Of a DNA stretch of 64,000 nt, positions 12,620 through 27,100 are shown in pieces. The first letter of the stretch is position 1. The number at the start of each line of letters is the position of its first letter. Source of the DNA: Euglena gracilis (Eukaryota; Euglenida; Euglenophyceae; Euglenales); assembly GCA_039621445.1 (NCBI GenBank), contig CP154955.1:62599668-62663667 (forward strand), in the 5' to 3' direction. The notes beneath the pieces are model-generated. The model ran no database searches, had not been told where the DNA came from, and saw only the letters and a list, made by a program, of their open reading frames with translations. The translations under genes and the position numbers were made by a program.

Positions 12620-12665
12620 CGCGCGCGCGCGTGTGTGTGCGTGCGTGCGTGCGTGCGTGTGTGTT
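12584..12665. repeat. GT/GC microsatellite
   Basis: (GT)n, then (GC)n, then GTGC repeats, followed by TGTCTG-rich DNA to about 12735. It is the source of several spurious Cys/Val/Arg open frames. Confidence 0.95.
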
Positions 12666-13491
12666 GTGTTCTGTGCGCAGCTGTCTGTTTGTCTGTTGTC
12701 TGTCTGTCTGTCCGTCTTTTTTGCCTGTCTGTCTGTGTACACATGTGTGCTTGCCACATTAAATGACTAGGTGCATGTTTTGCGAACATTTATTTGTGTC
12801 TGTTTGCCCTGGGAGATTCAGTTTTGCCAGCAAAACAATTGCAAACCCCCCTCCATTAAAACAGAATTTTGGTGTAAAAATCTTGCAATCGTGGAAACTC
12901 TGTGGGGGGCAGCATAAATGGGGAGTCAGCATAGGTGGGCTTGCTGAAAATGTGGTTCTAATTCAGGAGAAGGTTGTTATAGGAGTTGTGTGGAGGGATC
13001 CATTTCAGCTCCTGATCTGCACTGATGAAGCTTTCAAAACATGCAGTTGGGTGTCTTTTGTCTAAGTCTGTAACCTGCAGTCGCTCACATGAATGCAACC
13101 CCAAACAGAACAATACAGTGCTCCACAACATGATGTGACATGACGCGAATTTGAAGAGCGCAATGTGAGACACACCTGGGCACTACATGTCCAACAGGCC
13201 TGCTTGCAGAACAAACACCTCCTGTTCGGGTTGTAACTTCTGTCTCGAGTGGAATATTTGGTTTCATCAAACACCTGTCTCAAACGACCATCCCCCTGTT
13301 CTGACGTATGTTTTGTCATTTTCAGTGTATGTAGGACACAGAGGGGAGTGATGCATGCAAAACCTGTGTGATATGTGCGCCTGTGTGTGTGTGTGTGTGT
13401 GTGTTGGTGTGTAGATGAGTTGTGTATGTTGTCTTGTGTGTGTGCATGTGTTTCGCGGGACCGCTGCCTGTCTTCCACCCCCTCCTGCCAG

Positions 13492-13622
13492 GGGTCGCCC
13501 TCGGGTTCGTGGTGTGTACCGCGGCAGCGGGCACGGCGGTGCTGGCGCGCAGGGCTGTGCTGCGCCGGGAGGGGTCGCCACCGCCCCGCCTGAAGGACCG
13601 CCCGGATCCGGCCCGCGCCCGG
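13492..13622 (+). CDS. UPF0052 gene, exon 1 (first recognised)
   Basis: Reads [20 protein letters not shown], a plausible membrane anchor or targeting segment, then a basic Pro-rich linker [12 protein letters not shown]. Preceded by CCTCCTGCCAG. The 3' end is set by ACT-CAG, which joins in frame to the next exon ([12 protein letters not shown]). That this is the true N-terminal exon is inferred from frame and position only. Confidence 0.55.
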
Positions 13623-16600
13623 ACTCAGCGGGCAGGGCATGGGCCACCTGGCTTTTTTCATTGATTTAAAAGATATCGGCGCAATGCGGAGAACTTTTTA
13701 AGCGCAGTCAGAAATGGCCCAAACAAGCTGTTTCTGGTTTTGGGGGGGTTACAGCTTTGCCGCATGCTCATTTTTTGATATCCGTGTTGGTTGGGTTTTT
13801 TTTGGCAAATATTCGACGTTGCCGTCCTTGGCCCAGCTCAGGCACAACCGCAGTCCAGATCCCCTCCCCGCCAGCCAGCCAAATTTCCAGTTTCCCCCCC
13901 CCCCGGTCTTCAAAGAAGATGCTCCCGCCGCCCATGCCCTCCTGTGCCCCGCCCTCCGCCCGGGGACCTCTGGCCCCCCACTGTGTCCCCGGACCCCACC
14001 GCCTACGGCCCCGCCCTCGTGCTGTTCAGCGGCGGGTCCGCGTTCGACGCCACCGTCACTGAGGTGGCCGCCACCGCCACGCGCCTGCACTCACCACACC
14101 CAATACACCGGCAACCTTGTGTTGCCTCCTGGTTCTTTTTCCGTTGCCACCAAAGAATCCTGGGACACTGAAGTTTCGTTTTAATGTTTAGCACTTACAA
14201 AATAAATGACTGGGTGTCACTGGGCGTGGCTGCTTTGAGGACCCCGTGGATGGGGGTTTCCAATTGGGCATGACTGGGCGTGACGACTGGGTGTGGGATC
14301 TGGGAGGACTACAGGTGTGGGGTCAAACATGTGTATCATTATTTGCTTCATATTATTCCTTAGTATTCATTGTCGCCCATTTGGTTGTTCCCAGTGTTGG
14401 CAACCCCTGGCTTTGTGGCTCCGTCCCCCCTTTTCCGTGGCGGCGGCGACGGAGGCGAAGCTGACCACCCGCACGGCTTATGTGGTGCCCATCTCCGATA
14501 ACGGAGGCTCAAGCAAGGAGATCATCCGTGTGCTGGGTGTGATTTGGCTGATTTTTTTCTTTCTTTGGATCGTGTGGTCAACAGCCCTCCAAATCAAGAT
14601 GGCAACCTTTGTCCAATATCGTCATCGCACCGTTGTAATTACCCCGGTCTGTACGGGAATCCCCAAAACGCTGTGGGTGGTGGGTGGAGGGTCTGACCCC
14701 CCCAGGCCTTGTCGCATTTCCAGGGGCTCCGATTTTAAGGTCAAAATTTTCTTTGCACAGTGCCATGATGGGTGGGGGGAGGTAGAACCCCCCACACCAT
14801 TCCTTTCCTTATAACCCTGAATTAGGCCCCCCTGTGTCCGTCCAACCCCTGCCAAAAAATAAGACCTGGGTCGTATTTCGGGTCCTTTGCTGGAAATCCC
14901 CAGGGGGGGGTCATTTTTTCTGAACAAATTTTTGGATTTATTCTTGACTGACCCGGGCCCAAAATTTTTTTGTGAAAACTTAGCATTTCTGTCGTTAAAA
15001 TTCTTTGGCAATTTTTTCAGGGAAAATTTTCATTGTCCCCGCTGCTTTGCGCGCCGTCAAGGGGTTCTTGTTTTTGGGGTCTTATTTTGGGGGGGTTACC
15101 CAATGAGCAACCCTTTTGTTCAGACAAAAAAAGCCAATATCAAAGCAAACCAGACAGCAAGCCATTCCAATGACATTCACAATCACACACATAACAAAAT
15201 CTGCCATTGTTGTCGCCGTTGACGTGGCCGTAGTGCCACTCCTGGAGTTCCACTGGCATTGTCACTGGAGCAGAGCCCCCCCCCCCCACCGCCCGCATCC
15301 CACAGGCGGCCCGGCCATCGGTGACATCCGCTCGCGCCTCATCCGGCTGTCGCACCCTCGCTCCGGACAGGCGGGCCCAAAAGCCCAGTCGGACTGCGTG
15401 CGGCCATGGACCGGAAGGACACGTTGCTTTGGTTCCTGCACCAGGCTTGTTCTCAAGGAATCAAGGAAGGTCGCCCCAGGGGGGGGGGCAGGCAGGGAGG
15501 GAGGCATTTTCAACCCCTGGGCAATAAAGCAAATCCCAAATGAAATTTTCCCTGTTTTGACCCTGGCCTTTGCTTTATCCCCCTACCGGACTGAATCAAG
15601 CCAGCAGAAACTCAGTTATTTTACTCCGAAGGCACACTATAGCCTTAAATGCAGCATGAATTATGTGAAAAAAAAGATGAAGAAGTCAGATGAAGTCATT
15701 AATCATCATTTGGTGATTCAACGTGTTTTTTATCAACAACATTTGGGTTGGCATTTGGTGTACACCTGTCTTTTATTGCATATTTTGTCCCCATGTGTCT
15801 TCATCACTTTCTCTCTAACAGTGGAAGTTTGGTGGTCGGGCGGGTTGCAGGTGGGGGGGGGGAGGTTTATTATTGCATCTGCATATTTATTAGGGTTTAT
15901 TTTTGTTCTGCTTTTTTAAAAAAATATCCTCGGGGGGAGGGCTGGTGGAGCCCCAAAACCCCCTGTGGGGGGAAGGCACACACCAAGAGGTCTGGGTCTG
16001 GGCATTGGTGCATCCGGAAATTTCCATGAAGCATCAGAAATTTTGGATGAAAATGGCCAAAATGACAGGTGTGTGCACTTTGATTTACTGGGGTTTTGCA
16101 TGGATTTGCACATTTCAAAAAACGGAGATGGGATTTGACATAATTTTTCAAAATCAAAGGGGGAAACCTTGATTTTGGGTTGGGTTGGGTTGAGTGCAAA
16201 AGCTTGAGCAGCACACGAGCACAGCCCTGCCCCACACAGCAGCACCTCAGCCAGCTCTGCCTCACCGCTTTGTGCAAATCTGAGGCCAGTTGTGCGAGAG
16301 TAAAACTTTTCAAGTTTGTGACCTTTTTGGTTTGCCACTCAAACCCCAGCACAGGCAAGTGGGCGAGGTGGTCAATACCGGGGTGGATGGCTTTTGGTCC
16401 CAGCTTTGGACAACACATGCTTCCAGCCCCTGTCAACGCCTGCTGTGGAAGGTGCCCCAATCCCAACCCTGACCTTATTCTCACAAATAATATCACATAA
16501 TACCCAACTCCTCCAAACGTTGCCAGACAACGGTACATTTCCCAGGCGAAACGGACCAAAAAATCCAAAAGGTTGGACCCGGGTAACCCCATACTACCCC

Positions 16601-19600
16601 CTTTCAGACACTCTATTTGGTTCTGGGAAGGTTGCAAGTGGAATATGGCTGCCATGCGTGGGTATGGATGGATGGATGGATGGATGGATGGATGGATGGA
16701 TGGATGGATGGATGCATAGGAGGCAAGCTCCCCACATTAAGCCTGCCATGATGTTCGCTCTGTGTTGGAAGGGCCCCCCTGGCCCCAGCGAGGACGAGTC
16801 CGTCATTGCACTGCTCAGCCACCGGCTCACGGGTGAGTCCCGGGACGCGGCCAAGACGGAGTGCCTCCGCATTGTGGATGGTACGCGACCAGGCAGGGGC
16901 TGCTTGAGGTGCATGGTTGTCTTGGATCCCCCGAGAGACACCCGTAGCGTATGCGCAACCACACATCGCCACCACCGCCGCCGCCACCACCACCATTATT
17001 GGTTTGCGTGTCATCATGTATTTGTTGCACACACAAATACACACACACACACACACACACCACACGCACGCACACACACACACAACACACCCCACCCATT
17101 CAGATGCACATGTGAGTTGTTGGGGGGGGGTGAGCGAGCAAGCACACCAAATCTGCAGACCAGACTCATTCCGGAGCACTGTGTGTTGGGTCCCTCCTCC
17201 AATATGCCCCGGCCTGCCGACATCCGATGTGGTCCGGGATTGCAGAGGCGTACAAGCAGACGGTGCGGGCATTCCTCCTGCACTTCCTGACCGGACTCCT
17301 CCCACAATTTCTTCAGACCTTCCATGCCCACACCTGACCTTGCAGAGGCGCTCCCGTCCATCGGCACATTTGACTTTTTTTGCGGAAAAACAATGCGCGC
17401 TACCCAGGAGGATTGTGGGTCCAAAGTTGGCTCCCCTCAGCATGCCTGGTTTGCCACCGCGTCGTGAAATGGGTGGTGTTTTTGGGGGGGCGACGACTGG
17501 GCATGTGGAGGAGAGAAATGTTGCCAATTTCCTCCAAAGTCCAAGATTGACAGGAATTGTGATTTTGGATGGGGTCGCGCTGAACCCAATCAGCCACAGG
17601 ACCAAAAACTGGGGTGGGGCAATCTTTGCTCGAGGGAGCTGTGTTTCATACATTTGCCATGTGTGTGGTAAATTTAAGCGTAACAAGCCAAAAGATTTTT
17701 TCTGGCAGTGAAATGGTGTGGTAAGCAGGCTGTTAGTGGTGTAATTGTTGTTAATTGTTGTGCTAGTTGTGGTAAATGTGTTAGTTATGTAGTTGTTAGC
17801 TCATTTCTTGCTTTGCTGCTGAATGTTTATCGAGAAGTTGGCGACCGGCCCAAGTTGGGAGGGGCCCGCCCCCGCTGCACACGCTGCGGCGGGAGAGCGT
17901 GCAGGAGCTGTCGGTGGACGTGGTCAACCTGGCCGACGAGCTGGCGCACTTCACCCCGCCGCCACTGCACGAACCCCGCCCCGTTTTTTAAAAAAATGGA
18001 AAGCTGGGAGTAGGCTCAGGGCCACCTGTGATTGCCAGAAAATGCAGCGAACTGCAGCACGGGAGGTCCACGAACCGTGGCGGTTTGCTACGGTTTGCCA
18101 CCAGGCTTGCGCTTAGTCGGGTGCCCCCCCCACGGGGGGGGGGGGTGGGTGCTAGGGGCAGGCACCCCATAGCACCCGATCCGACCCCCCCCCGGGGGGC
18201 AGGGTTTTGGGGGGTGCCTGCCCCTAGCAGGCACCCCCCTCCGACCCCGGCGCCTTCGGCGCCGGGGGCCCGGAAAAGGCCATTTTCAATGAAAATTTTC
18301 TGGGTCCGGCCCGGACCCCTATCCCCCCCGGGGGGGAGCCTGCTAGGGGCAGGCACCCTATAGCACCCACCCCCCTCCCCCCCCCGGTTGGTAAGCACAA
18401 GCATGTTTGCCACCCCCCCCCCGACATTTTGCATAAAATGGTGACAAAATGTCAGCCCAGGGGGGTGGGGGGGGTATCCTTGGAAGCCACAGGAGACCGT
18501 GGCAACAACACCCCTGGACATAGCACCCCTGGCCCCCAAACCCACCTTCAAAGTTTACCCCCCTCCCAAATAATTCCCTCGGGGTGTTATTTTTTTGCCC
18601 GAAGCCCCGGCCCAAGGGGGGTATTATTTGGGGTGGTGTTAATAGTACCCCAAAATTTTTGATATTTTCCGAAGTCCCACAGGACCCAAAAAAAAGTAGC
18701 TCCTAAATAGCACCTAAAATTTTTGGGATCATTAATTGTACTTTCTCATGAAATTTACCATTTTTGGAGGCCAGATGATCCAGAAAAAAATCGATTTTTT
18801 TTTCGTAACATATCGTCAGAAATTGTGATTATCACCCACGTTTTCAGGGCAACATTTGGCTCGTCGGCCCAAAAAATGGGGGGGGGGTACTAATTTGGTT
18901 GGGGAAGTCAGACCACGGGGGGGGGGGGGGAATTATTTGGAGGGGGTATTTGGGGGCCCAGGTCAGAAAACTGTGCCGCGAGACAGCGGTGTGGCTCTCG
19001 CCCCCCAGCGGCGGCGGCGGCGGCGGCGGCCGACTTCCGGCGGGGCAGCATCGGCAACTACATGATCACCGGCGCCCGCATCTTCTTCGGCAGCCTGGAG
19101 GCCGCCATCTTCTGGTTCTCCAACCTGCCCCGGGGGCCACCCTTCAGGGCCACGCGCGCTACGGACTCTTGCTTCGGTGCACGTTGGCACTGCCACGCCT
19201 GCATTGGGGGCTGGGTTGGTGGGGGACCAGGCTGCGAGCCATACGAGCTCCAAGATGGATCAAATGAATGGCCCGCCCAGCCTTGGTCCCAGGGTGTGGG
19301 CCGTCTGAGGTCGGTCTTTACCTAAAATATTGGGGGTCGGAGAAAGAAATATTCTCCATCACCCATCCAAACCCGTCCAAAATGATGTTTTTTTTTTTAC
19401 ATTTGAGACCTGTTTCGGGACAATTGGGGGATTCGCCAGATGAGACCACCAAAAGCGCCTGCGATGGCCGGCGTTGATGGGTTAACTCATTTTTGGGGTG
19501 GGGCGGAGGCCCCCAGGCCCCAGCAGGCATCCCCCGGGCCAGCTGCGTGGTGCCCGTCATCAACGTCAACTCCAAGGTGCGGGCAGGATTCCTTCCCGCA

Positions 19601-20903
19601 TGGCCCAAAACGCAAGGGTTTCAGGCCAAAAACAGGGGGCCGAGGGGTAAAAAAAAACCACTCATTTTCGGCTCGAAAACAGTGTTTCCAGGTCTGGGAG
19701 GTTTTGAATGGGTGTTTTTGGTTTGTTCTGGGGGGGGGGTCCCATCTGTGCCCACATGAGAAATCCCGCTTTGGGTGTTTTTTTTTGGCAAACCGAATGA
19801 GCCTGGATCCTTATTTGGGAGGCTGATTGCTGCGGAAATTCTGCTAAAGCGGACCCTCATCTTTTTCCCGCCTCGCACCTGCCACATTGCTCCTCACAGG
19901 TGACCCTGGGTGTACGGCTTCGCTGCGGTCAGGAGCTCATTGGCCAGGTCCAGACCAGTGCACATCTGTCATCAGGAGCGAAACCCCAGGATATCATTGG
20001 GCAAGGGGTATGGCTCAATCCCATTTTGATGTGTCTGCAACATTTTTTTTAAATATTTTTCTTGGTATTCTTTCTAACAGAATTCGTTCCAAGAATGGCC
20101 AGCGGAGGTCGGGCACTTCCCGACCGTCCGTTTTTGATTTTAATAATTTTTGGGGTTTAATGATATTTTTCCATCAAGAATGGCCCCTCCATTCTTGGAT
20201 TATTACCAGGCCTCCGGTATGGTGAGGGAAGGTCAGGGAAGGGAAGCCTCTGCCGGGTGAGCCCCCTTCCTTGGCCCTTTCACGAGCCGGGGGCCCCTCC
20301 TTCCCGGGCGGGACGGGCACTGGGCTGGCGGGCCCGACAACATCTCGCACCCGGTCGGCCTCGGCGGCGGGGAGACGAAGGACGGGGCCCACGTGCCCCT
20401 GCCGGACGCCATCGAGCGGCCAGGGCGGGCCGGGGCAGACGGGTCGGGGCGCAGGGAGGACTGCCGGGCAGGGTTCGGTGCGAAGAGGGTGTCCGAGGGC
20501 CGCCCGCACCACCCGATGGTCGGAACGGGTTGGAGAGGGTTTGGGGTTGGCCCAGGAGGATGCTGGGGGTCTTCAAAGCTCCGAAGAAATTTTGGCCAGG
20601 GCGTTTGTTGGGCATCGGGTGGCTAACGCATGTAAAATGCAAATCAAAATGCTATCACATCTTTCAATTTTGCGCTTTGGTATTTTTTTTTGAAGTGGGG
20701 GTTGACAGTTTTTTGAGGCGTCCTGGCGGGAAAGCAAGCGGCCCACCGTGGAGGTGGGTATTCTACGTAAGCGAGTACGGAAGCGAGGTGCGGCCGCCAG
20801 TTAACCCGATGGTGCTGGCACACCTGGAGGGCTGCCACGGCGTGCTGTACACAATGGGCTCCCTGTATACCTCCATCCTGCCGAGCCTAGTGCTCAAGGA
20901 CAT

Positions 20904-20997
<94 letters not shown>

Positions 20998-23900
20998 TGG
21001 GTGTGCTCGCACACACCGCATGTGTGTGTCCAGCTCATGAAGGACATACAAGAATTTAGGTGCGAACACACCTGAAGAACAAAATTTCATTTTAAAAAAT
21101 ACCTGGGGGAGCTTTTTGACTGCTCTTCGGTGCTTAAAACCTCAGGAATGAAATTAGCCAAGTCTGTCTGCGGCTTGATTGGGGTGCATGGGGTGCATGA
21201 TGGATGTGGCACATAACCAAGGTGTGGTCAGGTGCAACCGTCTTTGTTCAATAAATTTATGCCCCACCCCAACAATTGGAAAGCAATCATACCCAAGGAA
21301 TTGTCGGGTCCCGCCGCGGAATTTTTCAGGGTTTGGTGCAGGCCAACCTATCATACCTCCCCCCCCCCCGAAAACAAGCCCCTACTTCAACGAAATTCCA
21401 AAAAGCAGTTGATCAAAAAAATTCTCTTGTGATTTTTATCCCCCAATCCCCCCAAAAATAGAACCCGCCCAAAAAAAACCTGTGAAAGATTGAAATTGTC
21501 CATTTGTGTTAGGATTTGACCCCCCCCCCCCTTGTACGTGCTGGTTGTCTGACCGGTAGTCTTCAATTTTTGTTCATACTTCCCCCCCCCCATCCTTGAC
21601 TCGGCTTGTCCATGACACACGCCCCATGTCAACGGGAGGGGGTGTCCAGGGTTCGATATAAGGAGGGCGTACATGGTTTAGGTGGGGGGGGGGTGTCCCC
21701 CCCCACCCCCCCCCCCTCCTGGCCCGCAGGGGGGGGTCCGGACCCCCCCCCCCCCACCTGCAAGGGGGGTCCGGACCGACCCTCGGGGGCAAAAATTGAC
21801 CCCCCCCAAAAAGGGTCAATTTTTTCCTCCGGCGCTTTGCGCCGAAAATTTTTTGCATTCTTGGCACATTTTTGCCCAAAAAGTGCCCAAAATGGCACTT
21901 TTGGTCGTTTTGGGGGGTCAAAAATTTTCGGCCCGGCGCTTCGCGCCGGGCCGAAAATTCGGCCACCTTGACCGCGCACCTGTTTAGGTGGGGGTGGGTG
22001 TCACCGCCCACCACCCCGCCCCCTCCTCGTGCGCAGGGGGGGGGGGTCGGGCCCCCCCCCCCCCACCTGTCCTTATATCGAACCCTGGGGGTGTCCGGGC
22101 CGGGCGCTTTGCACTGGAAAACTTATGCCGTTATCATCTGTTTTTGTCAATTTTGTGAAGAAATCACCTGACGGCATTTTTGAAACCCTCAAAGAAAACT
22201 TTGCTTCACGGTGGGTTCTTTCTCCAGGGAGGTGGTCGACCCCCTCCCCACCCCTCCCGGGGGAAGGGGGTTCCAGGACCACCCCCCTCCCCCCCACCTA
22301 ATACCCCGCACACACCCTGTGGCACTTTCTGTGTATTTTGGCATGTCAAGGACAAGGGGGGAAGGTACTGTGAAATACATACGTACCCCCCCCGGGAAAC
22401 TGTCATGCCCGAGAACCTATCAGGGTCCCACCCGGGAAACTGTCAGGGTCCCCGGTATCGGCCAACCTGTCAGTATAGGAAGTTGTCAGGGTCCCCGGTA
22501 CCGGCCAACCTGTCAGGGTCATTTTTCATTGACTTTCCCTTGAAATGCCCTACCCGGGAAACTGTCAGGGTCCTGCCCGGGAAACGGTCAGGGTCCCTGG
22601 TACCGGCCAACCTGTCATGATAGGAAGTTGTCAGGGTCCCCGGTACTGGCCAACCTGTCAGGTGACAGTTTCCCGGGGGGGGGGGTTGGTATGTTGAGTT
22701 GAGTCAGACAGTTCCTTAACTTCGACACAACTTTGCAAGGTTTTTTTTTTGCAAAGAGGGTCGAGCCTCCTCAACCCTCCAACCCCTCTCAATTCCAGGG
22801 GAAGGCCATCGCGGCGCTGGAGTGCCCCAAGATCCTTGTCCTGAACGGCTGCGCCGACCGCGAGACCACGTGGCTGACGGTCAGGCCCGGCCGCCCCTGG
22901 GGGGAGGGGGGGGGGCAGCCCCGCTGCTCGCCCATCAACACTGCTAAAACGCCTGACTCGTTGAAGGTGTGAATTGGGGGGGTGCAGTTTTGTGTTGCTG
23001 CATGACTGCTTCCACATAACGCACAAGGAACCACAATGGTGGTCACTCAATCTTTTAAGTTCTCCTTTTTCAAAGGTTTTCATCATCCTTTGCCTCCCCT
23101 GGGTGAAACAATTCGCCCGGGATCATCTCCGTGGCGGAAGTCCGGGCCTGGGGTCCGGCGGCCGGGGAGGTGGAGTTCATGAAGGCGGAGGACGTTGTCC
23201 GGGCGGTCTGCCACGCCCAGGGGGCGTGCCGCACTGGCGGCACTGCCATGGGAATGCGCGAGCCCTGTGGGGGTGACAATGGTGGTGTTGAGGGGTATCA
23301 GGGGCAGGTTTTAAGGTTGTCACGTGCTCTTTTTTTGAAGACAGTGTTTTAAAAGGTGCTTTTCCCAATTTTTTCCTGTTTTGGTTTCTGCTGGCCAGCT
23401 CGGGTACAGCCAGGATCTTGGAGGGGGGGGGCAAGCCAGCCGGCCCTAATTCCAGCACAAGCCCAGCACCTCCAGGCCCTTGTGCTTGCGGCCCATTCGG
23501 AACTGAAGAATTCTTTTTCGAGTGCTGCTATGGGAGGGAGGATCCCTCCATCTCACCGTCTCATCAGATGGGGGATCGACTGCACCCCCCTCCCTGGCTT
23601 TCCCACGCAGCCCTCAGGAAGGGTCCTTTCACAACAACACGCAGCCCATAGACCGTCCAAGCCATCATTTGAAAGCAAATTGTAAAACCCTCTCCTAAGT
23701 AGCACAACCCCCCAGATTACATATATATATGGCAGGTGTAAACTTTAGGACCCCCCTGGGGGGGTCCTAAAGTTGACCCCACGATGGCCACCCCCATTAT
23801 TTGAAGGAGTAGGGTCAGGTGCGCACATGCATGTTGTGCTACATGGCCATGTTGCTCAACCTGGCCATGTAGCTCAACATGGCCAGGTTGCACAACATGG

Positions 23901-24074
23901 CCAACTAGCGCAATTTCGCTCCGAAACAACAGAGTGGTTCACCAAAAAAGGTTGTATCAACGTATGATAAAGTGTCAAAAATGTACAAAAATTAGGAATG
24001 TGAAAACGCTGACTTTGGGATGCCAATCCCATTTGAAAAATTTGCGAAATAATAAACTCAAGTTTGAGCTTCCC

Positions 24075-24111
<37 letters not shown>

Positions 24112-27100
24112 TATACATATAAATTATATATATATATATATATATATACCCCAGGTATGTTTGCCCCAATACTCAGGCATCTGGAGTCAGGGCCGGGGGA
24201 ATATTTGGGGGGGGGTGCATTATTTGGGCATTTTTTTTCAAACTCAAAAGAAAGGCCCCCCAAAATACACATTTCGACATTATTTATGAAGTTTTCACAT
24301 TCTTGACACTTATTTTATTTTGTGCCTCAATTTTGTTGTACCACTTGTTTTCGCCAAAATATTCTGTTTTGGGAGGGAATTTGATGGTTTCTGGCCTTCT
24401 TTGATTCCCCTCTCAGGTTTGCGGCACGGGAGGGGGTACATTATTGGGGCATACGGCGTCCCAGACCAGGGCTGTACAGGAATCCCCACAACCCCATGGG
24501 TGACTCGACTCCCCCCCCCCCCCCCCCCCCATCCTTGTGGTTGGGGGGACCAACCCCCCCCCCCCACCAGGCCTTCCCGTATTTTCTGAGCGGCACCAAT
24601 CTTTAGGTCAAAATTTTTCCTTCGGCACCTTCGGTGCTGAAGGAATTTCCTTTGAGTGGGTGCTATGGTGGGTGGGGGGTCGACCTCTTGGGGGGGGTCG
24701 ACCAACCTCCCACTGGCCTTCCCGTACAGCCCTGTCCCAGGCCAAGGGGGGGGGGGAAGGTTCCGGCCACCTCCACATAGACAGACAAAAAGGGCCAGAG
24801 GCGAACAACAGCGCCAGGCCAGAAGAAGGGATAAAAAGGAACCAAAAAAAAGCCACAGTGCACACAGGGGGGGGAAGGTATGTATTATTTGGGAGGGAGG
24901 GGGTTTCGTTTGGGGGTTACGTGGATGCAGTCAGCCCCCTGGCCCTGCCCTCAACCAGAACGAGGACCCGCCGGACGCCCACCACGGGCCGCAGGAGTAC
25001 ATCACCCACGTGCTGTACCTCCAGAACAGCCCCCTCGTGGACGAGGAGCAGGTGTCCCCCAGCGCAGCCACCGATTTGGATGAGCCTTTCTGAATGCACA
25101 AGGCAAGGAACGGTGGACAGTCTTTGAAACGACAATGAAATGCAATGCCCCATCCAAATAATTTCTTAGGCGGCCTAATTCGCACTTAAGCTTTTTTCGT
25201 TTGATGCGCGCATTTGCGCAAATTTACGATTTTTTTGATTGTGCTCTGTTTCGGCTGTGAAGGTCCGGGGGGTGTGAAAACACGGCAACAAGAGAGTGCA
25301 AAAAACGATCGAAATTCTGATTTTGGCTGTGAGACCCCCGGGATTTTGGCGAAAAACAGTGATTTTGGGGTGTGTCGGGAAGGACTTTGTGGGCCCAACC
25401 CTACGGGACCCTGCCGGCCCACCCTGAAAAAAACGCAAAAAAGCACCTTAGGAACGTGACCTTTCCTGCCCTTGTTGCTCCTTTCGGCTGTGTCCCCGGG
25501 AGTGTCCGAGCTGCTGGCGGTGTGCGTCCTGGGTGTTTGCTGGACTGCTTTGCTTGCGGCACCTTGGTGTGGTGCTTTGGGGCTGTTTGTTGATATGCAG
25601 GGAGGAAGGTCCGGGGGGTGTGGGTGTGATGTGAACGAGCCGGAAGGAGGGACGCTGGGGAAGGAAGGTGAATGCGGGGTGTTTGGGAAGGGATGTGCAG
25701 AGGGGGAAGAAATGGGGTCCACAGGGAAAGAAGGGAATGAAAGGGACGGGTGTGTCCCACCCGGCTTATACCCGGGACCCACACAACCAGTTGTGTGGCA
25801 AAGAACCCAGCAGAAGAAGCCCAACACTGGAAGGACAAAATTGCGTTTGATGCGCGCAATTGCGCGCACCAACATGTTTATGTTGATGCGCGCAATTGCG
25901 CAAATAAACACAAACATGTCCTTCAAGGATTGGGCTTTGGTACCCACGAACTGACGCTGCTGATAAACGGTGTGACAAAGAGGCCGTGACGGCACGGACT
26001 GACGGGCCATCCAGTTGGTGGGTTTGCCACACTGTTTGTCAACGGCGCAAGCTTATGGGCGCAAATGCGCGCATCAAAAGGAAAACATTTTTATGCGCGC
26101 ATTTGCGCAAATGCGCGCATAAAAATGTTTTGTGTTTGATGCGCGCATTTGCGCAAATGAACGCAAAGAAGAACGGTGTGACAGAAACACAGCCGTCAAA
26201 CACCGACAGCGGAAGTGGTTTGTTTACTTGCGCATTTGCTCGCATCACCTTGTTTGTGGGCGCAAATGCGCAAATAAACCAGATATACATTGTTCAGTTT
26301 ACATCTGTTTTATTTGCGCATTTGCTCCCATAAAACAACGTGATGCGCGCAAATGCGCAAGTAAACCACCAATGGAGGAGTAATAAGTGACTTCCTTTGG
26401 TGCTCCTACAGCCACCCTTAGTGGCTTCTGAGTGGGTTCAACCCAAATGACTACACCGTCCCCTCCGGGATATGGTGTTACAGGCAGGCCCGGCAAAAGA
26501 TGGAGACATAGCATCTTTTGATGGTGGGTGCATAGCCACCCAGTAACGGTGCACGTCCACCGGCACCAATTTTTGGTTCCCAAGGGCCCTGCCGCTGGCC
26601 TGCGGCTTCGGCTCCGCTGCTGCAGCCCCATCAGCTGCTGATGCTTCAGCACCCAGCAGGCCAGCATCGACCTCCCCGGTGCAACGACACTCACCACAGC
26701 GGCCACGTTATACCCCGCCACCGGGGTGTAAGACTGGGGGGACGACGTGGTGCCAGTGCATGGCAACCAACAGCTGGAGAGAGGTAGCCCTCAAACACCC
26801 ATTCCTTTGGATGCAAGGAAGTGGTGAACCTTTACCACTGGATTGGGTGCATCAAAGCGGTGGGACCCACTCCCCCCAAATTATGCACAAAAATCGGTGT
26901 TTTTTACGTTTTTCAAGGGAAAAATGGCAAAGAAAACCATAAAACGGACTCCGGCCCGACACGTACCGGGCATTTCAGGTGCCAAATTTTGTCTTCTTGT
27001 AACGCAGTCCTGTTGCACAAAAGGTGTTCAACAGTCACAGGTCGTTTGCACGACATCAATTCATGATGTTTAACTGCCAAACGCATGATGCCAAAACAAC

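Larger units (their letters stand above)
9046..13491. other. no certain gene; repeats and microsatellite
   Basis: Contains MITE A copy 2 (10108-10480), a fragment of family C (11640-11770, with AATGTGCTGGGACGGGAT), and a GT/GC microsatellite at about 12584-12665. At 10530-10760 and 11000-11250 both strands are GC-rich and open, and a pyrimidine-rich acceptor CTTACAG sits at 10708. Exons are possible here but I could not choose a strand or frame. Confidence 0.5.

Noticed and set aside
12334-12762. Cys/Val/Arg-rich open frames
   Set aside because: Produced by the GT/GC microsatellite; no splice signals or homology.
16613-17686. 357-codon minus-strand open frame
   Set aside because: It is the shadow of UPF0052 exons 5-6 and two intron microsatellites; the plus-strand frame carries the family motifs.
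25186-26010. 274-codon Pro/Ser-rich minus-strand frame as an element-encoded protein
   Set aside because: Low complexity, includes the repeated GCGCGCATTT motif in translation, and no domain is recognisable; kept only as a note.
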